Shown here: positions 33,234-45,500 of the stretch, piece after piece | How positions within the stretch are numbered: the stretch's first letter is position 1 | Layout: each line of letters opens with the position of its first letter | DNA from: Acorus gramineus | Lineage: Eukaryota; Streptophyta; Magnoliopsida; Acorales; Acoraceae | Direction of reading: 5' to 3' | DNA length: 64,000 bases | Assembly: GCA_030737835.1 (NCBI GenBank) | Contig: CM060849.1 | Span: 24,250,855 to 24,314,854, forward strand | The notes under the pieces: generated by a model | Databases searched by the model: none | Seen by the model: only the letters and a program-made list of their open reading frames with translations | What the model was told of the DNA's origin: nothing | Program-made: the position numbers and the translations under genes

Positions 33234-34627
33234 TTAATTTTAAAGGATTGTACATAAACTTTATTTTTTATCCATCGAGCGATTGGTTTAAGAGTTTAAA
33301 ATGGGATAAATAGCTAATTTTGGGTTAAATATGAATTTCAACATTCGATCTTACTTTTCATCGTGCAATAGTCATTTTTAGAAATATCTATTTCACAATC
33401 ATAAGTATATATCGAAAAGCTCTTCCTAATGAGCTATTGATCACCCCAATCAGAGTTATATTTAAAAAGTTATGAATTTTTAAAGAATTTCAGGAATAAT
33501 TTTTAAAAATAACATCATTTCTTTTATCCATTCAAGTGATGTTATTAGTTTTAGAGTTTCAAATGTGATATTTTTAAAAATAAAGGGTTGGTTGGGGGAT
33601 ATATATGCAAAACCTCATTTTTAGTTGTAACATATCTCTTTTATGTATAATTTCATTATTAATTTTACAAAAAATTATGTACTTATTATTAAAATTTTCA
33701 TTATATATATATATATATATATAACATGATATATTATATCGCATATAAATTGATTGAAAAAATTGAGAGCATTGGTTGTGGGCAGTTTTTTAAAAATATT
33801 TTTTTCATTTAGACGCACATCATGTCTCGGAGAAGTCTAGTTTCATACAATACTATAAAACTCATACTATATCGTGTTATGTATGGGATTGTAACATGGA
33901 CTGAATGTATTAGCGCTATTTTTTTGCTCCAGATCGGTTGATGTAGGGCAAAGTTGATCAGACGTAGATTTTGGTTTATTTTCTTGTATTTATATAAGAA
34001 GTATTTTATAGTCAATTTATTTAAGTATAATTTGTGATTTTTTTTTAATGAAATAGTATGTACTTTTAAGAATATTTAAAATACATGAAATTAAAAAGAA
34101 ATCACAAAGAAAATTGCATGCAACTTAGTTCTGTGTTCTTTAATATTAAGGCAATATTGTAACAAAAAAGGGGGGGGGGGAGATTGCTATCAGAAGCATT
34201 GTTTTTTTTTTCTTTTTATGACAGGAAAGGCTCACAAGGGGGATACATCACCATTTGGACATGTGCATTTCAACCACTCGACCAGCAAGTGGTGATGCTA
34301 CCGGAAGCATTGTTGGTTCAGGCATAGATACATTATGGAATCCATATATAGAACCCTCCTCTATTGAGGTTGTTTTTGTAATTGTTTTCTCCATTGCTTG
34401 TATATTTTTAATATGTATTTCCTCTTGGAGACTCTCTTTTGTTTTCAATAAAACTAGAGAATGTGTACGCGCATATACAACAACAATAATACTCTCGCTA
34501 TACATCAATCTATGTGATCATATAGCTCATCAAAACATTACTTTTTTTTAGGGCGATAACAACAAATTGACAGAGACAGATCTCATTAGGACACCAACAA
34601 AACTCAGCTCAAAGACTATGACCACAA

Positions 34628-34731
34628 TTTTTTTTTTTTTTTTACTTGTTGAAAGTAGGATTCGAAATCTCTACCCCCACCAAGTGGGGAGAGTCTGCTC
34701 ACCACCGTGCCAAACAGTGGGAGATATCATA
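34628..34731 (-). mobile_element. tRNA-derived SINE-like element
   Basis: On the minus strand: an A-box-like GGCACGGTGGTGAG (34698-34711), then a B-box-like ATTTCGAATCC (34658-34668), then an A tail (T-run 34628-34643). Box order and tail fit a short plant SINE. Target duplications were not found. Confidence 0.55.
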
Positions 34732-37700
34732 ACATTACTTTATTCTACATGAATATACAAAAAATTAGAATATTTAATTAAAAAAAAATAAATTGTATTA
34801 AATTAGAAAAACATGTTATAATAGTAAGGGAACTTTTAAGTTCGAAGTACATAAAATAAAATCTTTGCACAAAAAGGTATTATAGAAAATAGTTTCAAAA
34901 ACAAGATTCTCTCACGTATGTATAATCAAAACTTCATAAACACACAATAAGAAAATTTGATATTATAAAGAGAAGAACCGGAACTTCTTGATAATTAAAG
35001 AATGAAATACAACAGTCCCATATACCTCGTGGGGTATATATCTCGTAGAAAATTTGATAAATATATATGTCATATATGATTTTAAAAAAAATAAAAACAT
35101 GGTTGGACCACATTTGAGACACTAGAAAAGATTGAGTTTAATATTTTTAGTTGTCAAGACCTTTTTTTTTTTTCCCTTGGCCTTAAGCTTGTATGCTTTG
35201 TACATTTTCTTTCTTCCTTATGAATTTGAAATCGCATGTCTATCATCTTTTAATAAATAAATATATAATATGATGAAAAAACCTGATCGACATCCAAATT
35301 ACAACATCGCTATCAAAGTATACCATTCTTACCAAGGGGAAAAATATATTGCTTAGAATCCTTCATTACACCCCCTTTCTCCTAATGTCATTGTGCATGC
35401 TTAAAAAACACTGAAACACCACTTTTGATTTCATATCTAAGTGGAATAAGAGTTGTGAAAAGGTCTGCTTTACTTCAAACTCCAGTACATTGTCAAACAG
35501 GCATTCAGACGTCTATTGTATAAAATATAATAAACCATCAAAACTTCATAGTCATTCATCAAATACCAGATGCGCGTTTAAACTTCATAATCATTCTCCA
35601 ATTTTAAACTTAAAAACAAGACAATCATCCACATGTTCATTACATTATATCAACAATGAGCCATTTCAGTAATATTTAGAGCAGGGGAACTACAGTATCT
35701 GATATATATATAGTATAAGTATATATTTCACAGATGAACAATAACAGGGGGTCTTTTTTTTTTGTGCAAAATTTGGCATTTGGAAACCCCAAATGGACTC
35801 TAATAAGGGGTGTTCTTACAACATCTATGCTTTTTTCCTACTATTAGAGCACAATGAGCTATATTAACCAACAAATAATTGTCAAACAGTAAGGTATTCT
35901 TAGCCATCTTTATGATTCACCTGAAAAATCCAATCCAAGTCAGCACACAGCCTGAGTCACAAATTGAATATCCCTTGTCACAGTTGCTTGAATGAAACAT
36001 AAAATCCTTGGACATAGTAGAACTGCATCATATGCAAACATTGACAGAACTTCTGATGTCATGAATGTTTTTACACACGGCACATTACATAACATAATGA
36101 TACATCAAAAGATGACACAGTGAAAGTTCAAACAAAAAAAACATTTTCTTCTACGCAATTAAGCTAATTCAAACTTTGCCATGCAGAAATAACTATATTC
36201 TTTAGTTGCACATAATAGCAGAAACCAAATTCTAACAATATCTAAAAAGACAGGGAAGCGGGAAAGTCTACCATACTCTGTATTTATCCTAACTGTGGTG
36301 TTCGCTTTGGAATGGAGGGACAACTCTTCATCACATATTGATTAGCTTGTTACTCTTGACATAAACTCCATTTTTCTAATCTTGATCAAACAATACATAG
36401 TATTGCTTTTCATGTGTAAGATTCTTTAATTTTACATGGGACATCCAAAACTAGGAAAATATGCATCTCAACAATGTTAATTAGTACCTATATGGCTGTT
36501 TAATCCTTATCAGTAGTATTGTTTAATTTTTGCATCAAAATTTGGAGGTTTACTGTCTTAACCAGTTCAATCTTATTGCAGGGCATTTAAAATTAAAACG
36601 TTAGAAGCCGTGCATATTAATTATATAATATAATGTGAGTCTACTGCTGTAGGTATAGTCGCATTCAGAGATGAAAAGCTAATTTCTAAAATAAGATCCA
36701 AACAATTCCCGCAATACCAATTATCAAAAAAGGAAGAAAACACCTTGGCTGACTGGTTATAATACTTAGGAGCTGCACATTCTTGAAATGAAAAATCATC
36801 ACTTCTAAAAGTTTCTCATATGAACTGATGCGAGGCCATATGGGCAATCAAGAAATATGTTTGCCTAAAAAGCAGACCAAACAAGCAATAAACTGATGAA
36901 CTTCCTAATTCAAGAATTCAATCGACTGTCACCTCGTATGAGAACTGGACAATAAGGTGTCCTTTACTCTTCCATTCCATCATCCTTCTGCAAAGCAGAT
37001 GAGAAACACACATCACTTTGTGTATTGCAAGTCTTTGCTTTTCTTCATTAAATGATATATTGTTGAAGCTTGTTACTCTTCCAACTTATCATAGGAAGAA
37101 AGATTGGCCTTTTCTCCTACTAAAGGGTGCGGTGCAAAAACATTCCAACTTGCAATTTTTTTAAGAAAAATAACCATCGTCCAAAATGTGGAAAGTAACC
37201 ATAATATTACAACAGAAATACCTATCGTACTTAACCTTTTTTTAGAGATGATAAACATTATAAGTGTATAATACAAATTATGTTTGTTGGAATATTTATA
37301 TAAGTATATACCATTTCTAAAAAAAAAGTAAATATTATCAAAGGTTAGACAAAATAATTTATCATACTTTCATTAATACATTACAAGTTTGATCATTACA
37401 CAAATAATATACAAAAAGGTATTAGAAATGTAATTGCATCTTCCAGAGAAAAAAGAAATGTTGTTGGACATATTAATAATTAAATAATAACAGTCATAAC
37501 ACAATTATCTAAATAATTGTAGAAGCAATTAAGGGAACTAATATGTGATTTGAATGCACCAAGTCACCAGCTGCTACAATGATAGTAAGCATAATAAAAA
37601 AATAAGACAAAAGCTTCATTTGGTTTCTTCACGTTTTATTTTGTGGAGAAAGCATTATTGCAATTTATCATTCAAACAATCCTATAAGAAACAATACAAT

Positions 37701-38199
37701 GTTTATTATAAGGTGCTTCATAGCCTCTCAAACTAATAAACCAGAGTGATGAAGAACAAACAAGAAACAAAATCCAGTGTTCATTCATTTATAAAGCATT
37801 TCCTTAGCATACTGGAAGAAAATGACTAGATGATCACTCACAAGAATGGTCACCCAAGATGGATCCTTAGAAGTGTAGTTTAGCTCACCAAGACCATTCC
37901 CAATGCCTAATGTGTAGTCTAACTTCGAATGACCATTTATTACTTTTCTCTACTTGTTTTGATGCAAATTTCAGATTTATAACATCTTATGAAAGTTATA
38001 TAGTCTAAGTTTACTGAAAAAAACTTTGAATTGCCATATATTTTACATCCAAGCTCAAAATGATTTTTAATTCTAAAGCCGATTAAAAGTTCCCAAGTAT
38101 ATCTACAATTTCTCCAATTTTCTGGAGAATATTTAGCAGATAGTGGTAAACCAACTCAATGAATGGGATGTGTGTTGTGCGGGAGTGGAGAGGATTTCT

Positions 38200-38334
38200 T
38201 TCCATGGGGGTTTTATTTTATTTATTTATTTATTTATTTTTTTTGCTTGGTAAGAATCGAACCCCCGACCTCTCCTTGGGAGAGGGTGTGTCTCGACCAC
38301 CCCGCTAAGGGGGTCTTCCACGGGGGGTTTTATT
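38200..38334 (-). mobile_element. tRNA-derived SINE with target-site duplication
   Basis: The minus-strand body (38218-38315) has A-box-like TTAGCGGGGTGGTCGAG, B-box GGTTCGATTC and an AAATAAATAAAT tail. It is flanked by TTCCATGGGGGTTTTATT (38200-38217) and TTCCACGGGGGGTTTTATT (38316-38334), a long imperfect duplication as made by LINE-driven insertion. It is short (about 98 bp). Confidence 0.75.
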
Positions 38335-39510
38335 CGCGTGAATGAGTAGTTCTTCAGATGTTTTGTTTTGTGTTTCAAGAGATTCAGTAAACACTTGATA
38401 TCTACTCGAAATGATGTAAAGTAGGCCATGTGTTCTTGTGACGTGCTTTCTTGTATTTCTCTAATTTGAGCATTCCATTTCTTAATATTAATTAAGGCTG
38501 AATGCCTACTATTATCTTAAAAAAAAACTTCTCCAATTTTCTTCAATGATTCAATCTAGCGGTTCTAAAATGTTTTTAAATTGCATACCTCTGTGATGGC
38601 CATCTTCAGTGATTGTCTCTAGGGAATAGGGATGGGTTGAGAAACTAGTTGGTTTGGATGACTCATCATGTCGTTGGTCCTAGTAGCTTAAAGTGTATTC
38701 CAACTTCAAATGGTCATCACTTTCACATTTGAGCTCCGACTTTTTTTTGAAAGTTTAGAATACCGATAGAGATTGATAGTTTTCGTGTTTTACACTTTTT
38801 TCAAATTTTTTTCATTTAGATGTTATAAATTTGGAAGCTCACAGATTTCTAAAATACAAAATATAAAATAGTTCAATGTGAATTTCAAATCTGGATCTTC
38901 TTGGACTGAATGGGGATAGTATTCCTAGGTTTCAGATTCCTTACCAAATTATTATTTTTTTATTTTAATTAAAAAAATGATATGCCCAATCTTTTGTGTA
39001 ATCTTAATTACAATTTTTATATATATATTTTTTAACATATACTTTTTTATTGAAATATATGTTATAATATAAAATTAAATATATATTAAAATACAGTATT
39101 ACATTTAATGTTAAAAAAATAAAATAATTTTTTTATGTTATATACTAGGATAAAATTTAATAAATTATGGTGATTGAACCAATCCACTATAATAATATAC
39201 TGTTACTCTATCACAGTGGCTTCATAACTAGCGCTCTTCAATTAAATGTGTTGTCTAAAACAGCCAGATGTCTTCATGCCATTTATGAGGGTCAAAAACG
39301 TAAAAAACCAGTCAGACAGCGTCAATGCGCCGCTTCTAACCCCCCAATGACACGTCAGCGTAATGGACTAAGATCTACCTAATTCACTGATGGAACTCCT
39401 TTTTTTTTTTTATTTATTTATAATTAATTAAAAAAACCGAAGAAGACTCTCAATATATCAGTCAAACCCTAATTTCCCAGAGATAGCGAGAGAGAAGAAC
39501 ATCGATCGAA

Positions 39511-42500
39511 ATGGGGGTACCACAGGCGTTGGACACCCTAACAGAGAGGGCTTCGTTCCTGAGGGAGTCGATCCAGAAGAGCCAGACCAACACGGAGAGC
39601 ATGGTGTCCATTCTCGGCTCCTTCGATCACCGCCTCTCCGCCCTCGAATCCGCCATGCGCCCCACCCAGGTTCGGTACCGATCGAACCTCTGATTCCCGA
39701 ATTCTGTAATTCAATGCGGTGTTGATGCGTTGGTGTTTTCTTTTGCGAAGGTGAGGACGCACGCGTTTCACAAGGCGCATGAGAGCATCGGCAAGGCGTT
39801 GACGGCGGCGGATGTCATATTGGGTCATTTCGATCTCTCCCGCCGGGTCTGTCTTCGTCGGCTCTGTTGTTCCGTGAAATTTGTCTGTTTGGACGTTCTT
39901 AGTTTGTTTTTCTTGATTTTGAGATAGGTTTAAGACTTGCCATGTTTTATATATAATCAAGTAAATTTGACATGATTTTGGATTAGCAAATGTGAAGACT
40001 CTATCAAAGATGAGAATTGAGGATTATATGAAGGCATCTAATGATCATTAGTCCACATTAGTTTATTATGGATGTATTTGTCGGAGTTATTTATTGGTTA
40101 GACATTTATGGACCTTATTTTTTCTTGGACAAAAATTGGGAACTCGCGACCTGTAATTTTTTTTTTTATTTAAAGTCCTGATTTAGAGGCCCAAAATTTG
40201 GTCAATTGGGTGACCCAAGTTTGTTTTGGAATAAATATCACTTTCAGGATCCAAATCAATTTAGGTCACCAAATTGGTCAATTTTCTGGTTATTATAACT
40301 TTTCCCTTTTATTTAATCTAGAGGAAAGCTCCTACACGGAGGGAACACAACAAACTGACCTCCAAGAAATAAAGGAGATAAATCATCTCAATACGGAAAT
40401 GGAAAAAAAGTAACCAAGCAAAAACAAAAATTTTCAACTGATGTTTTTATTCTGTGAAAAGCTCTTTCCCATCATGAATCCTCATTGTGGAGGTCCCTAA
40501 GATGTACTTGCTTTGATCCCTAAGGATAGCTTGTGGACCGTCATTGGCAGTACGACGTGGAATATATTTATTCTCTTTCAAAAGCTCATTCTTTAGATGT
40601 TTTCTGTAATGTTTAGAGTTTGATGAGAAGTTGCCCCTTTTTTTTCTCTCTTTCAGTGGACCAAAGCTTGAAATTTGTGCACCGTGATTTTTCTATCCTC
40701 TAGATTTGTTTTACTATATACCTGTTGTTTGTAATCTTTCTTATGAATAATAATTTATAAATGAGACCAACTTTTTTAATGAAAATAAATGAAACCAATT
40801 TTTTTTTTTTTTTTGAAAATAAATGAAACCAACTTGGTATTATGCCTAATAATTTTGATCTCACTTGCCAAGTGGAAATGTACTATCATATAAGTAAATA
40901 AGAAATGTTGATGAGTTCCATGTATATATTAAGAAGAATATGCATTGCTTACTTTCTTATTGTTGAAACAAATAGGCGGAGGCTAAAATACTAAGAGGAC
41001 CGGGTGAAAACCTAGAAAGCTATTTAGAGGCAGTTGATCAGTTGAGGAACAATGTTCAATTCTTTATTTCTAACAAGGGCTTCAAGAGCAGTGATGGGGT
41101 TCTCAATCGTACCAACACTTTGCTTGCAAAAGCCATTCTGATGCTAGAAGAGGAGTTCAAGCAGTCCTTATCATCTTACAGGTGCATTCTTTCAAAGACA
41201 TGGATGCATTTTTCTCCATTAGATTAAATCCTTCGAACTGTCTTTATTCCATGATTTCATGCTTATGGAAATGAACATTGTGTGTTTCTTAGGTTGATAT
41301 GAGTGGAAGTTTCTAGCATGTGAATAATAACCCCATCATATAAAACGATTCATGATGACTCTGCATTGCTTGTAGCATGTGAACCTGCATAACAAAGGCA
41401 TCTGCCATACACATATATATGTATATATGTATATGTGTGTACCTCTAGGGAGCAAACCCATGGCTCTAGCCAAAAGCACTATATTATTGTTCAAGGATTA
41501 TTCTTGAATTTTTAGATAGACATATATGTTGAGCAATGGTAGATTACCAAAATGCTATTTGTTGATATCTCTATATATAATTATATATGCATGTGTATTG
41601 AATTTGGTTAAGATCTTCCTTGTTTTGTTCAGCAAGCCCATGGAGCCGGATCGCCTTATTCTATGTCTTCCCGATTCTCTGCAACCTTCCTCTGAAATGC
41701 CTGGGCACCAAGGGGTCTCTAGTGGTAAATCTGAGCATCAAGGAAGAGGCCTAGAAAATGTTGTATGCACGCCACCCGCACTTATTCCACCAAGGATTTT
41801 GCCATCGCTACATGGTTTAGCCCAAGAAATGGTTCAAGCTGGTCGTAGTCAGGAGTGTTTAAAAATTTACAGGTAAAAATTAAAGTCATGCTTACTCAAC
41901 CATGCAGCAACTGATTCAGTCTAAGTTAATCCATCTACAATCATTTTTAAATGCATTTGAGTTTCATAGTTGCCTAATTGTTAATCATAAATAAAAAAAT
42001 GTTTGGTAAAGTTTGTTGCCCTTTTGCACGTGGGAGCTTAGCTGGACAATGCTAAGGTGGCTATGGTCCCCCGCTATTTTTTCTCTGCTCTTATCTTGCT
42101 TTGTTTTTCCCCTCGGTGTGCCACATATCGTTCCACATGACGGACGGCCAAAAATCAGTTAACGTGAGCCCCACCATTTTTCTTTCATTTGATTCACACA
42201 AATACGCCTGATCCACTTTTTGTTTGTACCATGGGCCCCACACCTTTTTTTTCTTCCTAATTCACACGAGGATCCATACCCTCAAATAACAATTGAATAT
42301 CCCCATACAATTAAAACATACCCCCATTTAATCAAAATGTAGCCTAGATTTATCCTAAATATTCTAAACAAGATCCTCCAATATACTGTACAAAATTAGA
42401 AGATGAAGTCTATATTTTATACGTCCTCTGCATGCTAGTAGTAACTTCTATGTGTGAGATTTGATACATTATTTATATTATATTTTGTATATGAGATTAA

Positions 42501-45500
42501 ATGGAGCATGCTCATGTTTTTTAAGTTATCTGAGATTTTTCAATTTTTTTTCAGCTGCATACGATTTGTATGATGAATATGAAAGGACAATGAGATTTAG
42601 TATTACAAGACACACCCATAACAAAATAGGCATACAGATGAAATTACTTCAAGAGTGTTTGTTGAAAATGACAAAAACAATAAATCTAGGGTTGGCTATA
42701 ATAGATGGTTATGATTTAACATTGAACAGTGTAAATATGAGTTTATTTAAAAGAGAAAGGCAATGTCAAGTGACCAGATTTTAGTGTGCCTTAGGGTTTG
42801 GGTTGAACCTGACCAACCTGATACCTTAACATGAACCCAACCTGAACTGGGTTCGGATCAGGTTGAACCCGAGAGGAAAAAAGTCCAACACGAACCCCCC
42901 CACGAGTCGGGTTGGGTTGGGTTGAACCCGCCCAAGTTGCACCCCTATCAAAACATTAAAAAAAAAAATTACCCTTTTTTGTTTCAAAATTTAGGTTGTG
43001 TGAAACTAAAAAAAAAAAAATCATCTTTGAATTTAATTCTATCAAGTGTATTTGTGTGAATTGAAAGATAGAAAAAAAGGTGGGGCCCATGTTAAATGAT
43101 GGCAAAGGTTGATCAGGTGTATTTGTGTGAAAAGAGAGAGAAAAAAAGGGTGGGGCTCACGTTAACTGATTTTTGACCGTCCATTATGTTGAATGATACG
43201 TGGCACACCCAGGGGAAAAGCAAAGCAAGATGAGAGTAGAGAAAAAATAGGAGGGGATCCGGACCCGGGGTTGGGGGGTTGGGGAGGGGAAAGCGATGGA
43301 TGAAAAGGGCTGACAAAAGAATTGATGGTTTCTTTCATTTTTTTTTTCTCCTGTTGCATGTTTTTAAGAAATTCATATAAATGTAAGATCCTGTCTTGCA
43401 GGACTTGCATACATGATAATGTGTGTTCTGAATATGCTTTTGTGCTTACACAGTAAATCTTTTATGGAATTCAAATTTTTATCTATTTTGATTTGCGTGA
43501 ATTGCATCATTTACAAATAAGAAATGGTTGGTTGTCTATGGATAATGATATCCCTGCAGTATAAACGATTGCCTCTTATGTTGATCTCTTCTTAACATCT
43601 GTAAGCTTAAGTTTCCCATCATTATTCACAAGAGGTATTTATACCATGACAGTACATGTGGTTGGTTTTAAGGATAAAAGTGTGATTTTATTGTTTCCTT
43701 TTTTGGAGGAAACTTATGTCCTTTTCTTTCTTTTTGGTTTTCAAAGCAATGGTGAAGACTGGGAAGCACCACCCCTGTTCGTTAAGATATAATATAAGTA
43801 TTGCAGCCCTGTAGCGAACCAAGCTTTGGTTAAGTCAACAAGCTCCTCCTACCTCTATGAAAGAGGTCATGGGATCAATCTCAAAACAAAGTATTACAAC
43901 CCTGTAAGGGGATACACAGCCTATAAGGAAAGAAACATACACCAAATTAGCAGATCTCAAATGACATCCTCACATGATAATAGAAGCCCACCAAAAGTTA
44001 TTGAGAAAATATTTATTACATCCCAGTCTCTTGAACTCTTGTAACTCTTCATTCCTAATTTCTCTCTTCCTAGCACCTAGTAGCCTGAGTTTAATATGAG
44101 GAGCAAAGTGATGATTTTTTTGCATGCGGTTTGCTTAATAAAATCTAGGGCACTGAAACTGTGTGTTGTAAAATAGGTCTTTTTGGCTAGTAAAACTTGC
44201 AGCAAAAGGACAGGGGGAGCAAGGAAGACCATCATTCTACTATTACATTAACTACTGGATATTTATTTTATTCACCTGGAAGTATTTGAATAATTGATGT
44301 CTCATCTGAATAGGCTGTGTGGTTGCTTTTTTCGCTGTCTTAATTCCATATAAACTAATTATATATCTTCTATCTTTTTATTTTCTAACTACATTAGAGA
44401 AACTCGTGGACAAGTCTTGGAGCTAAGTCTTCAGAAGCTGGGAGTGGAAAAATTTGGGAAAGAGGATGTGCAAAAGATGCCATGGGAGACATTGGAGGCT
44501 AAGATTGGTGGCTGGATTCACTACATGAGAATTGCTGTGAGGTTCATATTTGATGTCTGCTGATTTGGTGTGTGTTTCTTTCCTTAAAAACCTTCTGAGT
44601 ATGTTGTAAACAGGTAAAACTGTTGTTTGCTGGAGAACGAAAAGTCTGTGATAAAATATTTGAAGGTATGGATTCTCTCAGGGACCAATGTTTTGCTGAG
44701 GTGAGCGCAAATAGTTTATTTATGCTCCTTAGCTTTGGAGAGGCTATCGCGGAAAGCAAAAGGTCACCAGAAAGGTTATTTGTGCTCCTAGACATGTGTG
44801 AGATTATGCGCGAACTTCAGTCTGAGGTATGGCAAATTTTTATTCAATGTAGTGAACCAACATAAATGATTCCATATGCTGGATCCAGGATTAGCTGTTG
44901 TTAGAATGACAATGATTTACTCTGTTACCTGAGATTTTCTAACTCTGCATTGACTGTGATACATGCTAACTGGTATTGGAAGAAAAAGGTGGTAGGATTG
45001 GTAATGCAAATAGAAAATAAGTGAGAAAACTGTCTGGTTCTGGAAATCATTGAAAGATATAGGCCAGAAATACAATACATATCCCACACTCTGACAAAAT
45101 TCCAATAATTACGGATATAATTCTGAGAAAGTAATGTGATAATCTGCCTTAAAAATTGATTCTTTAGATCTTATAGCAAGGCTAACTCTTTGTTTTCTTC
45201 TTAGGTGACTCATATATTTATTTAAAAGTACAGCCTTCTCATCCTATGGCTGGACTAACAAATAAGTTTCTCCAAGGACAAACTGACACTCTAGAAAACT
45301 TTCCTGGCCTTCCCCAATTGACTAGAACCATAAAAATCCAGTTGTATGTGCAAGACATATTAAAACTTTAACCAACAGTAAAACTATCCCGTTGGTGGAA
45401 TTCAGCTTGTGATAGGCCTAGAGATAGCAGCCGTCTGGCCTGTGAGACCTGTTTTGCGTGCTTTTGGATTGTCTGTTTACAATGCTGGATTTTATTTAAA

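Larger units (their letters stand above)
33234..39510. other. long AT-rich intergenic region
   Basis: No supported protein gene in about 6.3 kb between the PRR and EXO70 promoters. It holds TA repeats (33704-33722), a G-run (34171-34180) and two SINE-like elements. A 48-codon frame (34248-34394, minus) has non-random composition (SMPEPTMLPVASPLAGR) but no recognised family. The last 120 bases before 39511 contain the EXO70A1 leader with an AT-rich TATA-like stretch near 39415-39425. Confidence 0.4.

Noticed and set aside
38226..38429. A tRNA gene, from the GGTTCGATTC B-box
   Set aside because: There is no cloverleaf, and the A-rich tail plus flanking duplication point to a SINE.
39167..39382. 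A 71-codon frame upstream of EXO70A1
   Set aside because: No family is recognised, composition resembles promoter sequence, and it ends before the EXO70A1 leader.
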